A stretch of DNA of 64,000 nucleotides from Streptomyces sp. Ru71 (GTDB lineage Bacteria; Actinomycetota; Actinomycetes; Streptomycetales; Streptomycetaceae), in contig NZ_PQSS01000016.1 of NCBI RefSeq assembly GCF_002920535.1, positions 56,911-120,910 of the forward strand, in the 5' to 3' direction. Shown one piece after another: positions 16,759 through 24,599 of this stretch. The stretch's first letter is position 1. Every line of letters begins with the position of its first letter. The translations under genes and the position numbers were made by a program. Under the pieces are notes generated by a model, which saw nothing but the letters and a program-made list of their open reading frames with translations, was not told where the DNA came from and did not search any database.

Positions 16759-17222
16759 CTAACCATGGAAGTGGTTGCGCTTGAAGACGGCCTTGCGGAT
16801 GTTGACCGTGGTCCCGGCCCCGGGGCGGTGGCCGAAGACCTGCACGGCGATCCATCCGCCGAAGATGAGGGCGGCGAGGATGATGAGCTGCTGGATGAAC
16901 GCGGTGAGCGCGGCGATGAACGTGGTGAGCAGCAGCAGCCCGCCGCACACGGCGAGGAACCCGACGCCCCCGAGGGCGACGTTCACCGCCGTGCGGGAGA
17001 CGGCCGGCTTGGCGGTCACCGGCTCGGGCTTGGCCGGGGTGATGGCGTGCCGGTGACGACCCGCCCGTCCGGCAGGACGACGCTGGCCACGGTCGGCAGG
17101 CTGTCCGCCTGGACCGGCACGAGCGGCGCCACGTTGGGCACGGCTGGAGGGGTGAGGGGGGTGGGGTGGTGGACGTTCAGCGCCCGTTCGGCGGGCGCGT
17201 GGCCGGGGTGTTCCGGGTGCAT
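16759..17222 (-). pseudogene. Spd-like plasmid-spread membrane protein, frameshifted
   Basis: The frame from 17222 (MHPEHPGHAPAERAL, ribosome site GAAGGGA) reads VVLPDGRVVTG and then shifts. The membrane part continues in another frame as AITPAKPEPVTAKP followed by about 45 hydrophobic residues and a basic tail. One base missing near 17047 accounts for it: adding one gives about 154 residues and a Tyr-Ala join. Small two-helix proteins at this place relative to tra are the Spd proteins that spread elements through mycelium. Confidence 0.65.
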
Positions 17223-17246
17223 GCGGAATCCCTTCGAAGGATGCGG

Positions 17247-17436
17247 CAGGGAGGCGGAGGCACCCCCTGCCGCAGTGGCGTGCGGAGGGGGTTTTCGGGG
17301 GTGTGACCTGCGTGCCTCCCTGACTCCCTGATGGATTATTTGTGCTGGTCATGGCAAGGGAGGCGGGTCAGGGAGGGGGTTAGGGAGTTCTCCCTGCCTC
17401 CCTGCCTCCCTGCCCCGGGCGGGGTTCGCCTCCCTG
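17247..17436. repeat. CCTCCCTG 8-bp repeats, candidate clt (Tra recognition) locus
   Basis: Perfect CCTCCCTG/CAGGGAGG copies at 17247, 17315, 17369, 17397, 17405 and 17429, with one-mismatch copies at 17323, 17356 and 17389. The last lies three bases from the tra stop. In Streptomyces plasmids the FtsK-like TraB binds 8-bp repeats in the clt locus beside tra; the sequence differs from known ones. Confidence 0.6.
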
Positions 17437-17439
17437 GGG

Positions 17440-18579
17440 TCAGGAGGCGGAAGCGGAACCGTCGGCGTCGCGGTTGGCGAGGGCGCGGGTGACGCGGTCG
17501 CGGGCGACGACCATGCGGCCGTCGGACTTGTAGGGCTCCGCGCCGGTGTCCTCCAGCACGCGGCGCAGGTCGGTGAACGTCCACCGGCCGTAGGCGTCCG
17601 GGTTGAGCGCGGACAGTCGCTTGAGCACGTCCTGGGTGACCAGCCGCTGCGTCTCGCCGAACACGGAGTGGATGTCGGCGAGCGGGTCGCGCTCCTCGCT
17701 CCGGTCGATGACCCGCAGGGTGGTCACGCCGTCGCGCAGCCGCTTGGCGCGCTCGGCGATCTCGGCGGCGGCGTCATCGTCGATGTAGTGGGTGCGCACC
17801 GTGATGGAGGACTGGCCGGCCGGGATGGCGATGCCGTCTGAGGCGACCACGACGGTGCCCTTGTCCAGGCCCTGGCGCAGCAGGTGCGGGGCGGCGCCGC
17901 TGTTGACGGCCTTGTCCCCCAGCGCCATCCGCGCCTGGGACTCCGTGCCGAGGGCGAGCGCGGCGCGGGTGTGGGCGCCCTCGCGGACCAGCTTGGGCAG
18001 GTTCTGGTCGGTGGGGTCCTGGGTGCCTTGCCACAGCAGGACGTTGACCGTACGGCCCTGGTTGTGGATCTTGCGGGCGGCGTTGAAGTAGCGGCTGGTC
18101 GACCGCTGCCCGCCGTAGGGGCGCTTCTCCTCGTCGACCGCCGGGCACATGAACGCCACCTGCGCCTCGTCGACGATGATGACCAGCGGCGGGAACTCGG
18201 TGCCGGCGGGCGCCTGGAGGCGGCGGTTCATCTCCTCCACGCCGTTCTCCACCATCTCGGTCACCTGGATGACGTGGTCATCCGTCGGGCCCATGATGAG
18301 GACGCCGGCGATGCCGTCGAACATCTTCCAGTCCTTCAGGCCCTTGAGGTCACCGATCCAGAACTCCACCGACCGGTCCAGGGCCAGCCACAGGGCCAGT
18401 GCCCGCAGGGCGGCGGTCTTGCCCTGGTTGGACAGACCGGTGATGAGCAGGTGCCGCTGATACAGGCTCAGGGCCGCCGCGTCCCCGCGCAGGTCCTGCC
18501 CCCACGGGGCGCGTCCCTTGGCGTAGTCGGCGGTCAGCGTCTCGTCGGTGGTCAGCGGGGACGCCGTCAGCGCGGGCAT
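17440..18579 (-). CDS. tra: FtsK/SpoIIIE-type DNA translocase Tra, N-terminally short
   Basis: Moves double-stranded DNA between mycelia in Streptomyces conjugation. It shows Walker A ITGLSNQGKTAAL, the FtsK segment FWIGDLKGLKDW, Walker B LVIIVDEAQVAF, and LLWQGTQDPTD. A C-terminal winged-helix-like region (about 300-370, LVTQDVLKRLSAL...WTFTDLRRVLED) would read the clt repeats. Only about 379 residues, lacking the N-terminal membrane helices of complete TraSA-type proteins. The ATG could be 18579 or 18585, the latter overlapping the XRE stop (TGATG). Probably cut by a deletion that joined it to the XRE gene. Confidence 0.78.
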   Translation of the reverse strand: MPALTASPLTTDETLTADYAKGRAPWGQDLRGDAAALSLYQRHLLITGLSNQGKTAALRALALWLALDRSVEFWIGDLKGLKDWKMFDGIAGVLIMGPTDDHVIQVTEMVENGVEEMNRRLQAPAGTEFPPLVIIVDEAQVAFMCPAVDEEKRPYGGQRSTSRYFNAARKIHNQGRTVNVLLWQGTQDPTDQNLPKLVREGAHTRAALALGTESQARMALGDKAVNSGAAPHLLRQGLDKGTVVVASDGIAIPAGQSSITVRTHYIDDDAAAEIAERAKRLRDGVTTLRVIDRSEERDPLADIHSVFGETQRLVTQDVLKRLSALNPDAYGRWTFTDLRRVLEDTGAEPYKSDGRMVVARDRVTRALANRDADGSASAS

Positions 18580-18584
18580 GGGCA

Positions 18585-19096
18585 TCAGCGGCCTGGTCCT
18601 GCTCGGCATCGCAAGCGGCGCAAGCTCGCCGAGAACCTGACCCGGCATGAGCAATGCGCAGTCTGTAGCAGCGCAGGGAGTGTGGCGATGACGCTGCCGA
18701 GCCGCCCGCCCTGGTAGTCGTTCCATGCTTGCTCCACACGCACGGCCACGGGCGCAGGTGTGGGCAGCTGCACCTCGGCCTCAGGGCCGAAGAGCAGGCG
18801 GACAGTCGGCGGGGGCTCATGAGCGCGTCGCGCACGGCGGGAACGTCATCCTGCTGTCGCTCGTCCTCCATGAGCACCGTCTGGCCGAGCAGGTCCCCGA
18901 GGGGCACCCGCAAGATGCGCGCCAAATCCGCGAGCATGTCGATGCGGGGCGGCTTCCTCCGCCCAGTCTCAATCTTCGCCAGCCAATCGGCGCTTCGGCC
19001 GACGAGGCCGGCCAGTACCTCTTGCGTGTAACCCCGGCGCCTGCGGTAGAACGCGATCCGCTCGCCGGTGCTCAGGTGATCTCCGAGACCACGCAT
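18585..19096 (-). pseudogene. XRE-family regulator, frameshifted and truncated
   Basis: The start MRGLGDHLSTGERIA at 19096 has AGGAGG nine bases upstream. The helix-turn-helix (about 13-65: TQEVLAGLVGRSADWLAKIE) is intact. The frame shifts near 18800 (one base missing in a short C-run on the coding strand). The next frame gives LLFGPEAEVQLP and RVEQAWNDYQGGRLGSVI, the linker and first TPR-like helix of Streptomyces XRE-TPR regulators. The rest of the TPR domain, normally about 250 residues, is absent and the frame ends abutting tra. Confidence 0.7.
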
Positions 19097-19303
19097 TGCG
19101 TGCTGCCTCCTGCTGTTGAAGGGGCCCACCTCAAGGTACAGAGGCGGTGAGGAGAGAGGTAGGCGCTCCCGCGACGTGACGCCGCGACGGAGCGAGCGGA
19201 GCCCTCTTGGTGTGGCCCTCTGAGGCTCACACGAGAATCAGGCGGCGGAAGCCGCCGAGAGACGGCACAATAAGGGGCACTGGGAGCAACTTGGGGTGGG
19301 ATC

Positions 19304-20623
19304 GTGGTACAGGAAGTTGAAGGCGGGGCGGTAGTCAACACCAGTCCTCGTCCGAGATTGCTGGTCTGGGGTTTTTGGAAAGAGGAAGGGCTAGTGGCGG
19401 AGCTTCTCAAACTCTGCCCGACGTCTCGGTATATTAAGAGCCTCAGGCAAGTGCGGCAGGCTGAGTGGGACATACTGGTTACGGATCAGGGCTGTGAAGA
19501 AAGTCAGCAGTATCTCGGCGTTACTCGGGTTGATCCGCATCTTTTTGTAGTGCACCGCACTCCCTCCGATGTCTTCATATTTACGGCAGAACAGCGCCCT
19601 GGATGGGTGAGCTCGATATCGGCACGGTCTGGCGTGATCTGCCAAGAGATCCAGCGCATGCGAAACCTGCCAGAACGCATCGCGACTTTGGTCCATGAGA
19701 AGCTTGAGCCTGTCATTGTGCAACGTTCATCTCATTGGATTTTTGAGCACCAGCGGGCATCGCCTCCAGTTAGTGAGCCTGCCCCCAATATCACTCCGTT
19801 CATTGCGACGGCAGACCAAGCCCCGCTCGCGGGAAGATATGCGCGTAGTCATTCTTCCGAAGCCTGGCTGCTGCCCCCCGACACTCCGGACCTCTGTGCT
19901 TGGGTGCAAGCCGCTTTGGGTGAATGGAACGGTTTGGCGCCCGAGCGCTTCCCGGGCGTACCAGACTGGTCGTCGCGAGACGCTTGGCTTACACAAGAAG
20001 AACTAACCCTTAAGGCGCAGATCGCAGAGGTTGAAAGGGAGCGGGCCGAGCAACTCGATCGTCTCCAAAAGGTCGAGGCCGAACTGCGTAGTCGTCTAGG
20101 CGTGGCTCGTGAGTCTGCTGACAGATATGAGCGCGCTCTGCTCACTGCTCAGTCTGATGAATTGAAGCAGGTGGTTATTCGTGTCCTGCGCGAACTCGGA
20201 TTTACGGTTATTGATGCCGACGATAGTGCCTCGCCAGACGATCACCTGGAAGATTTGCACATCAAGGATCCTGAGCATCCGACGTGGATTGCGCTGGGTG
20301 AGGTTAAGGGTTACACCCGAGGGGCCAAGACCGAAGGGATGACGCAGTTTCTGCGCTTCAACATGCGTTACACCGCCAGGACGGGACGTAATCCAGATGC
20401 GTGTTGGTATATCGTGAACCAATTCGCCAAGCGGGACCCTTCGACTCGTCAACGAGCGCTGCACGGTAAAGATGAGGACGTGAATGCGTTCGGGGCTGCC
20501 AACGGTCTGCTGCTAGATACAGTGCAGCTCTTCCGGCTGCTCCGCATGGTCAGGGACGGCAGTTTGACCGAGAAGGCCGCGCGAGAACTGCTGAGGAGCG
20601 CCTCGGGTCGTTTGGACTTCTGA
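19304..20623 (+). CDS. Coiled-coil protein with PD-(D/E)XK-like nuclease domain (cargo)
   Basis: 439 residues, family not recognised. An N-terminal alpha/beta region (about 15-130: PRLLVWGFWKEEG, WDILVTDQGCE) is followed by a linker, an acidic/basic coiled coil (about 230-275: LKAQIAEVERERAEQLDRLQ) and a C-terminal domain (about 285-430). There VIRVLRELGFTVIDADD, EDLHI and WIALGEVKGYT give the order D-x15-E-x-K of restriction-like nucleases, followed by a Gln in MTQFLRFN. GTG start at 19304; an in-frame GTG at 19331 is possible. Lower GC. It lies next to attR, a typical place for defence cargo. The nuclease call rests on motif spacing only. Confidence 0.65.
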   Translation: MVQEVEGGAVVNTSPRPRLLVWGFWKEEGLVAELLKLCPTSRYIKSLRQVRQAEWDILVTDQGCEESQQYLGVTRVDPHLFVVHRTPSDVFIFTAEQRPGWVSSISARSGVICQEIQRMRNLPERIATLVHEKLEPVIVQRSSHWIFEHQRASPPVSEPAPNITPFIATADQAPLAGRYARSHSSEAWLLPPDTPDLCAWVQAALGEWNGLAPERFPGVPDWSSRDAWLTQEELTLKAQIAEVERERAEQLDRLQKVEAELRSRLGVARESADRYERALLTAQSDELKQVVIRVLRELGFTVIDADDSASPDDHLEDLHIKDPEHPTWIALGEVKGYTRGAKTEGMTQFLRFNMRYTARTGRNPDACWYIVNQFAKRDPSTRQRALHGKDEDVNAFGAANGLLLDTVQLFRLLRMVRDGSLTEKAARELLRSASGRLDF

Positions 20624-20779
20624 GGGCCTGCGAGTCTGCGGTGTCGAGTCTCCGTCGGGGCCGTCCATGGGCCGTCGAAGGGCAGCCCGCAGTGACCAAC
20701 GACGACCAACGAGTAGCGTTCCATCGCAGGTCGCCGCCGTGCTGGCGTTGATTGTCCGAGGTCGCTAAGGGTCGACGTC
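20624..20779. other. Right arm of element, inside attR
   Basis: No gene. Two GGGCCGTC boxes (20657-20664 and 20669-20676) resemble the tandem repeats inside attL and may be integrase arm sites. Confidence 0.4.
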
Positions 20780-20866
20780 TCTTCCTGCGCAACAAGCGCT
20801 CGGAGTGGGAGGAGTACCGCAGCGAGGTCACCGCGTTCGAGTTGCGGAAGAACCTGCCGGTGCTGT
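20780..20866 (+). repeat. attR: remnant of the native glnA2 3' end
   Basis: The second copy of the 87-bp repeat reads in frame as the final 29 residues of GlnA2 and ends in TGA, but has no start or upstream coding sequence. It is probably the original chromosomal end of glnA2, displaced by integration. Confidence 0.85.
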
Positions 20867-20942
20867 GATGTGAGCCGTTTCCGGGTGCTGTGTCGCTGAG
20901 CCGTCCCGTGTGCCGTGGTGTGGTGCGCGGGACTGTTCGAAA

Positions 20943-21004
20943 ATGCCAGTGGCATATGTCTTGACTGTCCGGTTCGATGTGACAAGCGTGGGTCGCGTCA
21001 CATC
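20943..21004 (+). promoter_or_regulatory. Promoter region with two palindromes before the small secreted protein
   Basis: A perfect 6-1-6 palindrome ATGCCAGTGGCAT (20943-20955) and an 8-bp inverted repeat GATGTGAC-N13-GTCACATC (20976-21004) flank a TTGACT -35-like box at 20961. The close spacing suggests a regulated promoter. Confidence 0.5.
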
Positions 21005-21031
21005 TCAGAGCAGGACAGGAGGCCCAGCACC

Positions 21032-21277
21032 ATGTCGGCCGGACTCACCGCGCGGCGGATCGCGACAGCGATCGGAGCCGGTGCCGCTGTCGTCGCCCTA
21101 GGTCTCGGCAGCGCCGGCGTCGCCGACGCCAAGATTCACCAGGAAGACGTCTCCTGCACCAACAACGGAGGCAATGAACCCGGTGGCCAGCAGCCGACCT
21201 GTACGGGCGGCGGGCTGACGCAGAACACCGAGAACCAGAACCCCGCCGGCCACGCCCCGCCCGGACAGAACCCTTAA
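21032..21277 (+). CDS. Small secreted Asn/Gln/Gly-rich protein
   Basis: 81 residues, not recognised. Signal peptide (1-32, ending GVADA) followed by a hydrophilic mature peptide of about 49 residues with two Cys (DVSCTNNGG, PTCTGGG), able to form one disulfide, and an Asn/Pro-rich tail. AGGAGG lies about ten bases before the ATG. Its TAA overlaps the opposing stop of the propeller gene by four bases. In the element-free chromosome it would directly follow glnA2. Confidence 0.75.
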   Translation: MSAGLTARRIATAIGAGAAVVALGLGSAGVADAKIHQEDVSCTNNGGNEPGGQQPTCTGGGLTQNTENQNPAGHAPPGQNP

Positions 21278-22293
21278 GGGAGGAATGCCGGGGACACCGC
21301 CGCGGTGCTGAGGCGCCGCGGCTTTCCCGTGCCGTCGGCCGGGACCTGGTAGAGGTCGGCGCCGTAGTCGCCGGGCAGGGCGTAGACCAGGGTGTGGTCG
21401 TCGCGCCAGACCGCCTGGTCGTCGACGCTGCGCGACTCGGCCAGCGGGGTCTCGCGCAGCGTGCGCAGGTCCAGGACGTACAGCCGCCACGGGGCGTCCT
21501 TCGGCAGGCCCGGCACCCGCTTCTTGAAGGCGATCCGGGTGCCGTCGGGGGACAGGGACGGGCACTCCACGTTCGTGCGCAGCGTGGTGACCGTACGGGC
21601 GTTCAGGTCGCCGCGCACCAGGTAGGTCCGGCCCTTCGTGGCCAGCGTCGCGTAGAAGGTGCGGTCGTCGGCGGCGAACGTCACCCCCCAGAAGTTCACG
21701 TCCGCCGCGCGGTAGCGGTGGCCGTCCTTGACGATCCGGAACGACTCCAGCGACGGGATCAGCGTCCCCGTGCGCACGTCCACGATCGCCGCGCGCGTGG
21801 AGAAGTTCGTCCCCGCGTAGGAGTCGCCGCCCACGAACGCCGTCCAGGCCGCGAAGTGCCCGCTCGGCGACACCCGGGCGCGGGACGGGATGCCGGGGAC
21901 GTCGTAGTGGTGCGTCTCCTTCAGGCGGGCGTCGAGGAGTACGGCTCGGTAGGTGTCGGACACCGGACCGTGCACCGCCTGCAGACACACACCGGTGCCG
22001 GCGGCGGCGTGGAAGCGCAGGCACTTCACGCCGGAGGCGGTGCGCGGGCCCGTGGGGTCGGCGGCCGGCACGCCGGTCAGCTCGTCGCGGTGCGGGCCCC
22101 ATGCCATGTTGCGGAAGATCACGCGGTGGCGGTCGCTCAGCGTGAGCGGGCCCCGGCTCACCCTCGGCCCGCCGGGCTGGGCCTGGTCCCGCCGCTCCGC
22201 CCGGGCCGAGGCGTGCAGCACCGACGCGACCCCGACCCCCGCCAGTACGGCGACGGCGGCGAGCAGGACCAGGATGCGGGTACGGGCGGTCAT
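21274..22293 (-). CDS. TolB-like beta-propeller secreted protein
   Basis: 339 residues. An N-terminal hydrophobic anchor (about 5-25: TRILVLLAAVAVLAGVGVA) is followed by repeated strand units typical of TolB/WD40-like propellers, such as PSLSPDGTRIAFKKR, ARVSPSGHFAAW and WRLYVLDLRTLRETPL. The ATG overlaps the stop of the upstream MFS gene (ATGA), so it is the third gene of an operon. Its role is unknown, probably protein-protein contact outside the membrane. Confidence 0.82.
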   Translation of the reverse strand: MTARTRILVLLAAVAVLAGVGVASVLHASARAERRDQAQPGGPRVSRGPLTLSDRHRVIFRNMAWGPHRDELTGVPAADPTGPRTASGVKCLRFHAAAGTGVCLQAVHGPVSDTYRAVLLDARLKETHHYDVPGIPSRARVSPSGHFAAWTAFVGGDSYAGTNFSTRAAIVDVRTGTLIPSLESFRIVKDGHRYRAADVNFWGVTFAADDRTFYATLATKGRTYLVRGDLNARTVTTLRTNVECPSLSPDGTRIAFKKRVPGLPKDAPWRLYVLDLRTLRETPLAESRSVDDQAVWRDDHTLVYALPGDYGADLYQVPADGTGKPRRLSTAAVSPAFLP

Positions 22294-23600
22294 GCGGTGC
22301 CTTTCGGGCGCTGGGTGTCCGGGAGCGTTGTGGTCGGGTGCGGTGTGGTCGGGCGCAGGGTGAAGGAGAACGCTGCGCACAGGGCCAGCGCGAGGGCCGA
22401 CGCCGTCAGCGCCGTGCGGTCGCCCCAGACCGTCCACAGCGCGCCGAACGCCAGCGAGCAGGCGAACCGGGCCAGCGCCTGGCCCGTCTGCACGAGCGCC
22501 AGCCCCGAGGAGCGCAGCGCCTCGGGCACGCTGTCCGAGGCCGCCGCCATCAGCACCCCGTCGGTGGCCGCGTAGAAGGCGCCGTGCAGCAGCAGCACCG
22601 CGTACGGCAGCGCGCTCCCGTGCCAGGACGTCAGCAGCAGGGCGTACGCCGTGAGCAGCGCGCCGTGTCCGGCCAGGAACATCCGCCAGCGGCCCACCCG
22701 GTCCGCCAGCCGGCCCGCCGGCACCGCCAGCAGCAGGAACGCGGCCGCCGTGCCCAGCGGCAGCAGCGCGAACCAGCGGTCGGACACGCCCAGGCGGCGC
22801 TGCAGCAGCAGATAGACGAAGGAGTCGCTGACCGTGGCCAGGCCCAGCATCAGGGCGCAGATCGTGATGCGGCGCAGGTCGCGTTGGCGCAGGAGCCCGA
22901 CCGCGCCCCGCAGCGTGGGGCGCGTCTCGTCGGGTGTGGCCGGTGCCGTACGGCCGCCGGGGACGAACAGGACGAGTACCAGCACGCCCACGGCCGCCAC
23001 GCAGAAGCTCACCGTGAACACCGCGTCGTAGCCGTCCACCGTGGCCCGCAGGATCCAGAACGCCACGAGGGGGCCGAGCAGGGCGCCCGCGGTGTCCATC
23101 GCCCGGTGCACCCCGAAGGCGCGGCCACGGGTCTCGGGGGTGCTGGACAGCGAGATCAGCGCGTCGCGCGGGGCGGTCCGCAGGCCCTTGCCGGTGCGGT
23201 CGGCCGCCAGGACCAGGCCGATGGGGGTGAGTGAGTGCGCCAGGAGGAGAAGGGGTTTGCAGGCCGCCGAGATGCCGTAGCCGAGGCCCGCCACCCACTT
23301 GTGCCGGCCCCCGCCGCGGTCGGCGAAGTGCCCGCCGAGAAGCCGTATCAGCGCCGAGAAGCCGTTGTAGACACCGTCCAGCAGCCCGAAGCCGAGCGGG
23401 GACAGGCCGAGGCCCGCCACCAGGTACAGCGGCAGGACGGCGGTCACCATCTCCGACGACACGTCGGTGATCAGGCTGACCGTGCCGAGCGCGAGGACGG
23501 TCGGGGCGACCGCGGCACGGCGCCGCCCGGCGGTCGGCCGGGCGGCGCCGTCCGCGGACGCCGGCGCCGGGGTGCCGGCGCGGCTGTCCGCGACGTACAT
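22290..23600 (-). CDS. MFS transporter
   Basis: 436 residues with twelve predicted hydrophobic helices. Typical MFS loops are GGHFADRGGGRHKW and PAGRLADRVGRWRM (the DRxGR motif A), with TGKGLRTAPRDALIS between helices. The last pattern resembles the family of permeases related to UMF1/YfkF-type exporters. The start at 23600 is one base after the stop of the phosphoesterase gene (TGACATG), and the stop overlaps the propeller gene: a tightly coupled three-gene operon. Substrate unknown. Confidence 0.88.
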   Translation of the reverse strand: MYVADSRAGTPAPASADGAARPTAGRRRAAVAPTVLALGTVSLITDVSSEMVTAVLPLYLVAGLGLSPLGFGLLDGVYNGFSALIRLLGGHFADRGGGRHKWVAGLGYGISAACKPLLLLAHSLTPIGLVLAADRTGKGLRTAPRDALISLSSTPETRGRAFGVHRAMDTAGALLGPLVAFWILRATVDGYDAVFTVSFCVAAVGVLVLVLFVPGGRTAPATPDETRPTLRGAVGLLRQRDLRRITICALMLGLATVSDSFVYLLLQRRLGVSDRWFALLPLGTAAAFLLLAVPAGRLADRVGRWRMFLAGHGALLTAYALLLTSWHGSALPYAVLLLHGAFYAATDGVLMAAASDSVPEALRSSGLALVQTGQALARFACSLAFGALWTVWGDRTALTASALALALCAAFSFTLRPTTPHPTTTLPDTQRPKGTA

Positions 23601-23601
23601 G

Positions 23602-24489
23602 TCAGGCGGTCCAGATGCCGGTGATGTCCTTGGCGGAGGCCGCGTTGCCCGCGTGCGCGGTCAGGCCCTTGAGGTCCTCCAGGGTGCGCAGCAGGTCGTA
23701 GTGGTTGTACGTGGTGGCCGTGGAGGAGCCGGGGGTGACGGGCTGGCCGTAGAACACCGTCGGGATGCGGTTGCCGGACAGGCGGTTGTCCTCGTCGAAG
23801 GTGACGACGAGCAGGCTGTTGTGCGTCTTGGCCCAGGTCGCGTACGCGCCGAGGTTGTTCTTCAGCCAGGTGTCACCGGTGGACACCGAGCAGTCGTGCA
23901 TGTCGCTGCACAGGTTCGGGACGACGAAGGAGATGTCGGGCAGGGTGGTGTAGTCGGTCGGGAACTGGCCGAACGTCTTCGCCGTGGAGGTGGGGACGTT
24001 GCTGAAGCCGAACCACGGGTTGTGCTTGCGGGCGTAGTTGCCGCTGCTGCACGTCGTCGAGCCCTGGCTGGGCAGGGACTCGTTGTAGCTGGCCCAGGTC
24101 TTGCCGGCCGACTGCAGTTCGGAGGCGAGGTTGGGGGCGGAGGAGAAGCCCGGGGTGTAGCAGCTGTCGTCGGTGATGCCCTGGGTGGAGCCGGAGAACA
24201 GGGCGAAGTAGTTCGGCTGGCTCGGGTGGGTCTCGGCGTAGGCCTGGCTGAGGTTGGCGCCGCCGGTCTTCAGCGAGTTGATGTACGGGGCGCTGGAGGA
24301 GCCGATGACCTGGCTGTAGGAGTGGTTCTCGAAGACCACGACGACCACGTGGTCCGGGGTGGGCACGGCGCCCGCGGCGTGCGCGGACTCACCGCCGAGC
24401 CCGGTCCACAGGCCTACCGCGGCGGCGGCCATGGCTGTGGCCGAGGCGAGGGCGGTACGGGCGCGGCGGTACACGGAACTGCCGGACAC
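23602..24489 (-). CDS. Secreted phosphoesterase (acid phosphatase/phospholipase C superfamily)
   Basis: 295 residues from the GTG at 24489, which has GGAGG six bases upstream; the ATG at 24543 is less likely. A signal peptide ending SAHA is followed by the alkaline-phosphatase-fold core. Metal and nucleophile motifs visible are VVVVFENHSYSQVIG, AETHPSQPNYFALFSGST, PNLCSDMHDCS, VVTFDEDN and YNHYDLLRTLEDL. The family includes AcpA-type acid phosphatases and phosphatidylinositol phosphate phosphatases. Four Cys could pair outside the cell. First gene of the operon with the MFS and propeller genes. Confidence 0.88.
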   Translation of the reverse strand: MSGSSVYRRARTALASATAMAAAAVGLWTGLGGESAHAAGAVPTPDHVVVVVFENHSYSQVIGSSSAPYINSLKTGGANLSQAYAETHPSQPNYFALFSGSTQGITDDSCYTPGFSSAPNLASELQSAGKTWASYNESLPSQGSTTCSSGNYARKHNPWFGFSNVPTSTAKTFGQFPTDYTTLPDISFVVPNLCSDMHDCSVSTGDTWLKNNLGAYATWAKTHNSLLVVTFDEDNRLSGNRIPTVFYGQPVTPGSSTATTYNHYDLLRTLEDLKGLTAHAGNAASAKDITGIWTA

Positions 24490-24599
24490 ATCAACCTCCG
24501 AGGTGGGGACGGGCGGGGCTGGCGGTGCGGACAGAGCATGCACGCGTCAACATTCCCTTGCCTCGCGTTGTTGAACCCGGGGGGTGAAGAGCTGGTGAA

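Larger units (their letters stand above)
9782..20866. mobile_element. Integrative element (AICE-like) inserted in the glnA2 3' end
   Basis: About 11 kb bounded by the 87-bp direct repeat. Minus-strand backbone from right to left: XRE regulator, FtsK-type Tra, clt-like repeats, Spd-like protein, C5 methyltransferase, prim-pol, ATPase, iteron-like region, Xis, tyrosine integrase. Three cargo genes lie on the plus strand and have lower GC and many A/T-ending codons. AICEs usually use tRNA genes; a protein-coding 3' end is unusual. int, xis, prim-pol, spd and XRE each carry single-base indels, so the element is probably immobile unless these are sequence errors. Confidence 0.85.

Noticed and set aside
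17247..17436. CRISPR array or tandem-repeat gene
   Set aside because: 8-bp units with irregular spacing and mixed orientation; fits a binding-site cluster better.
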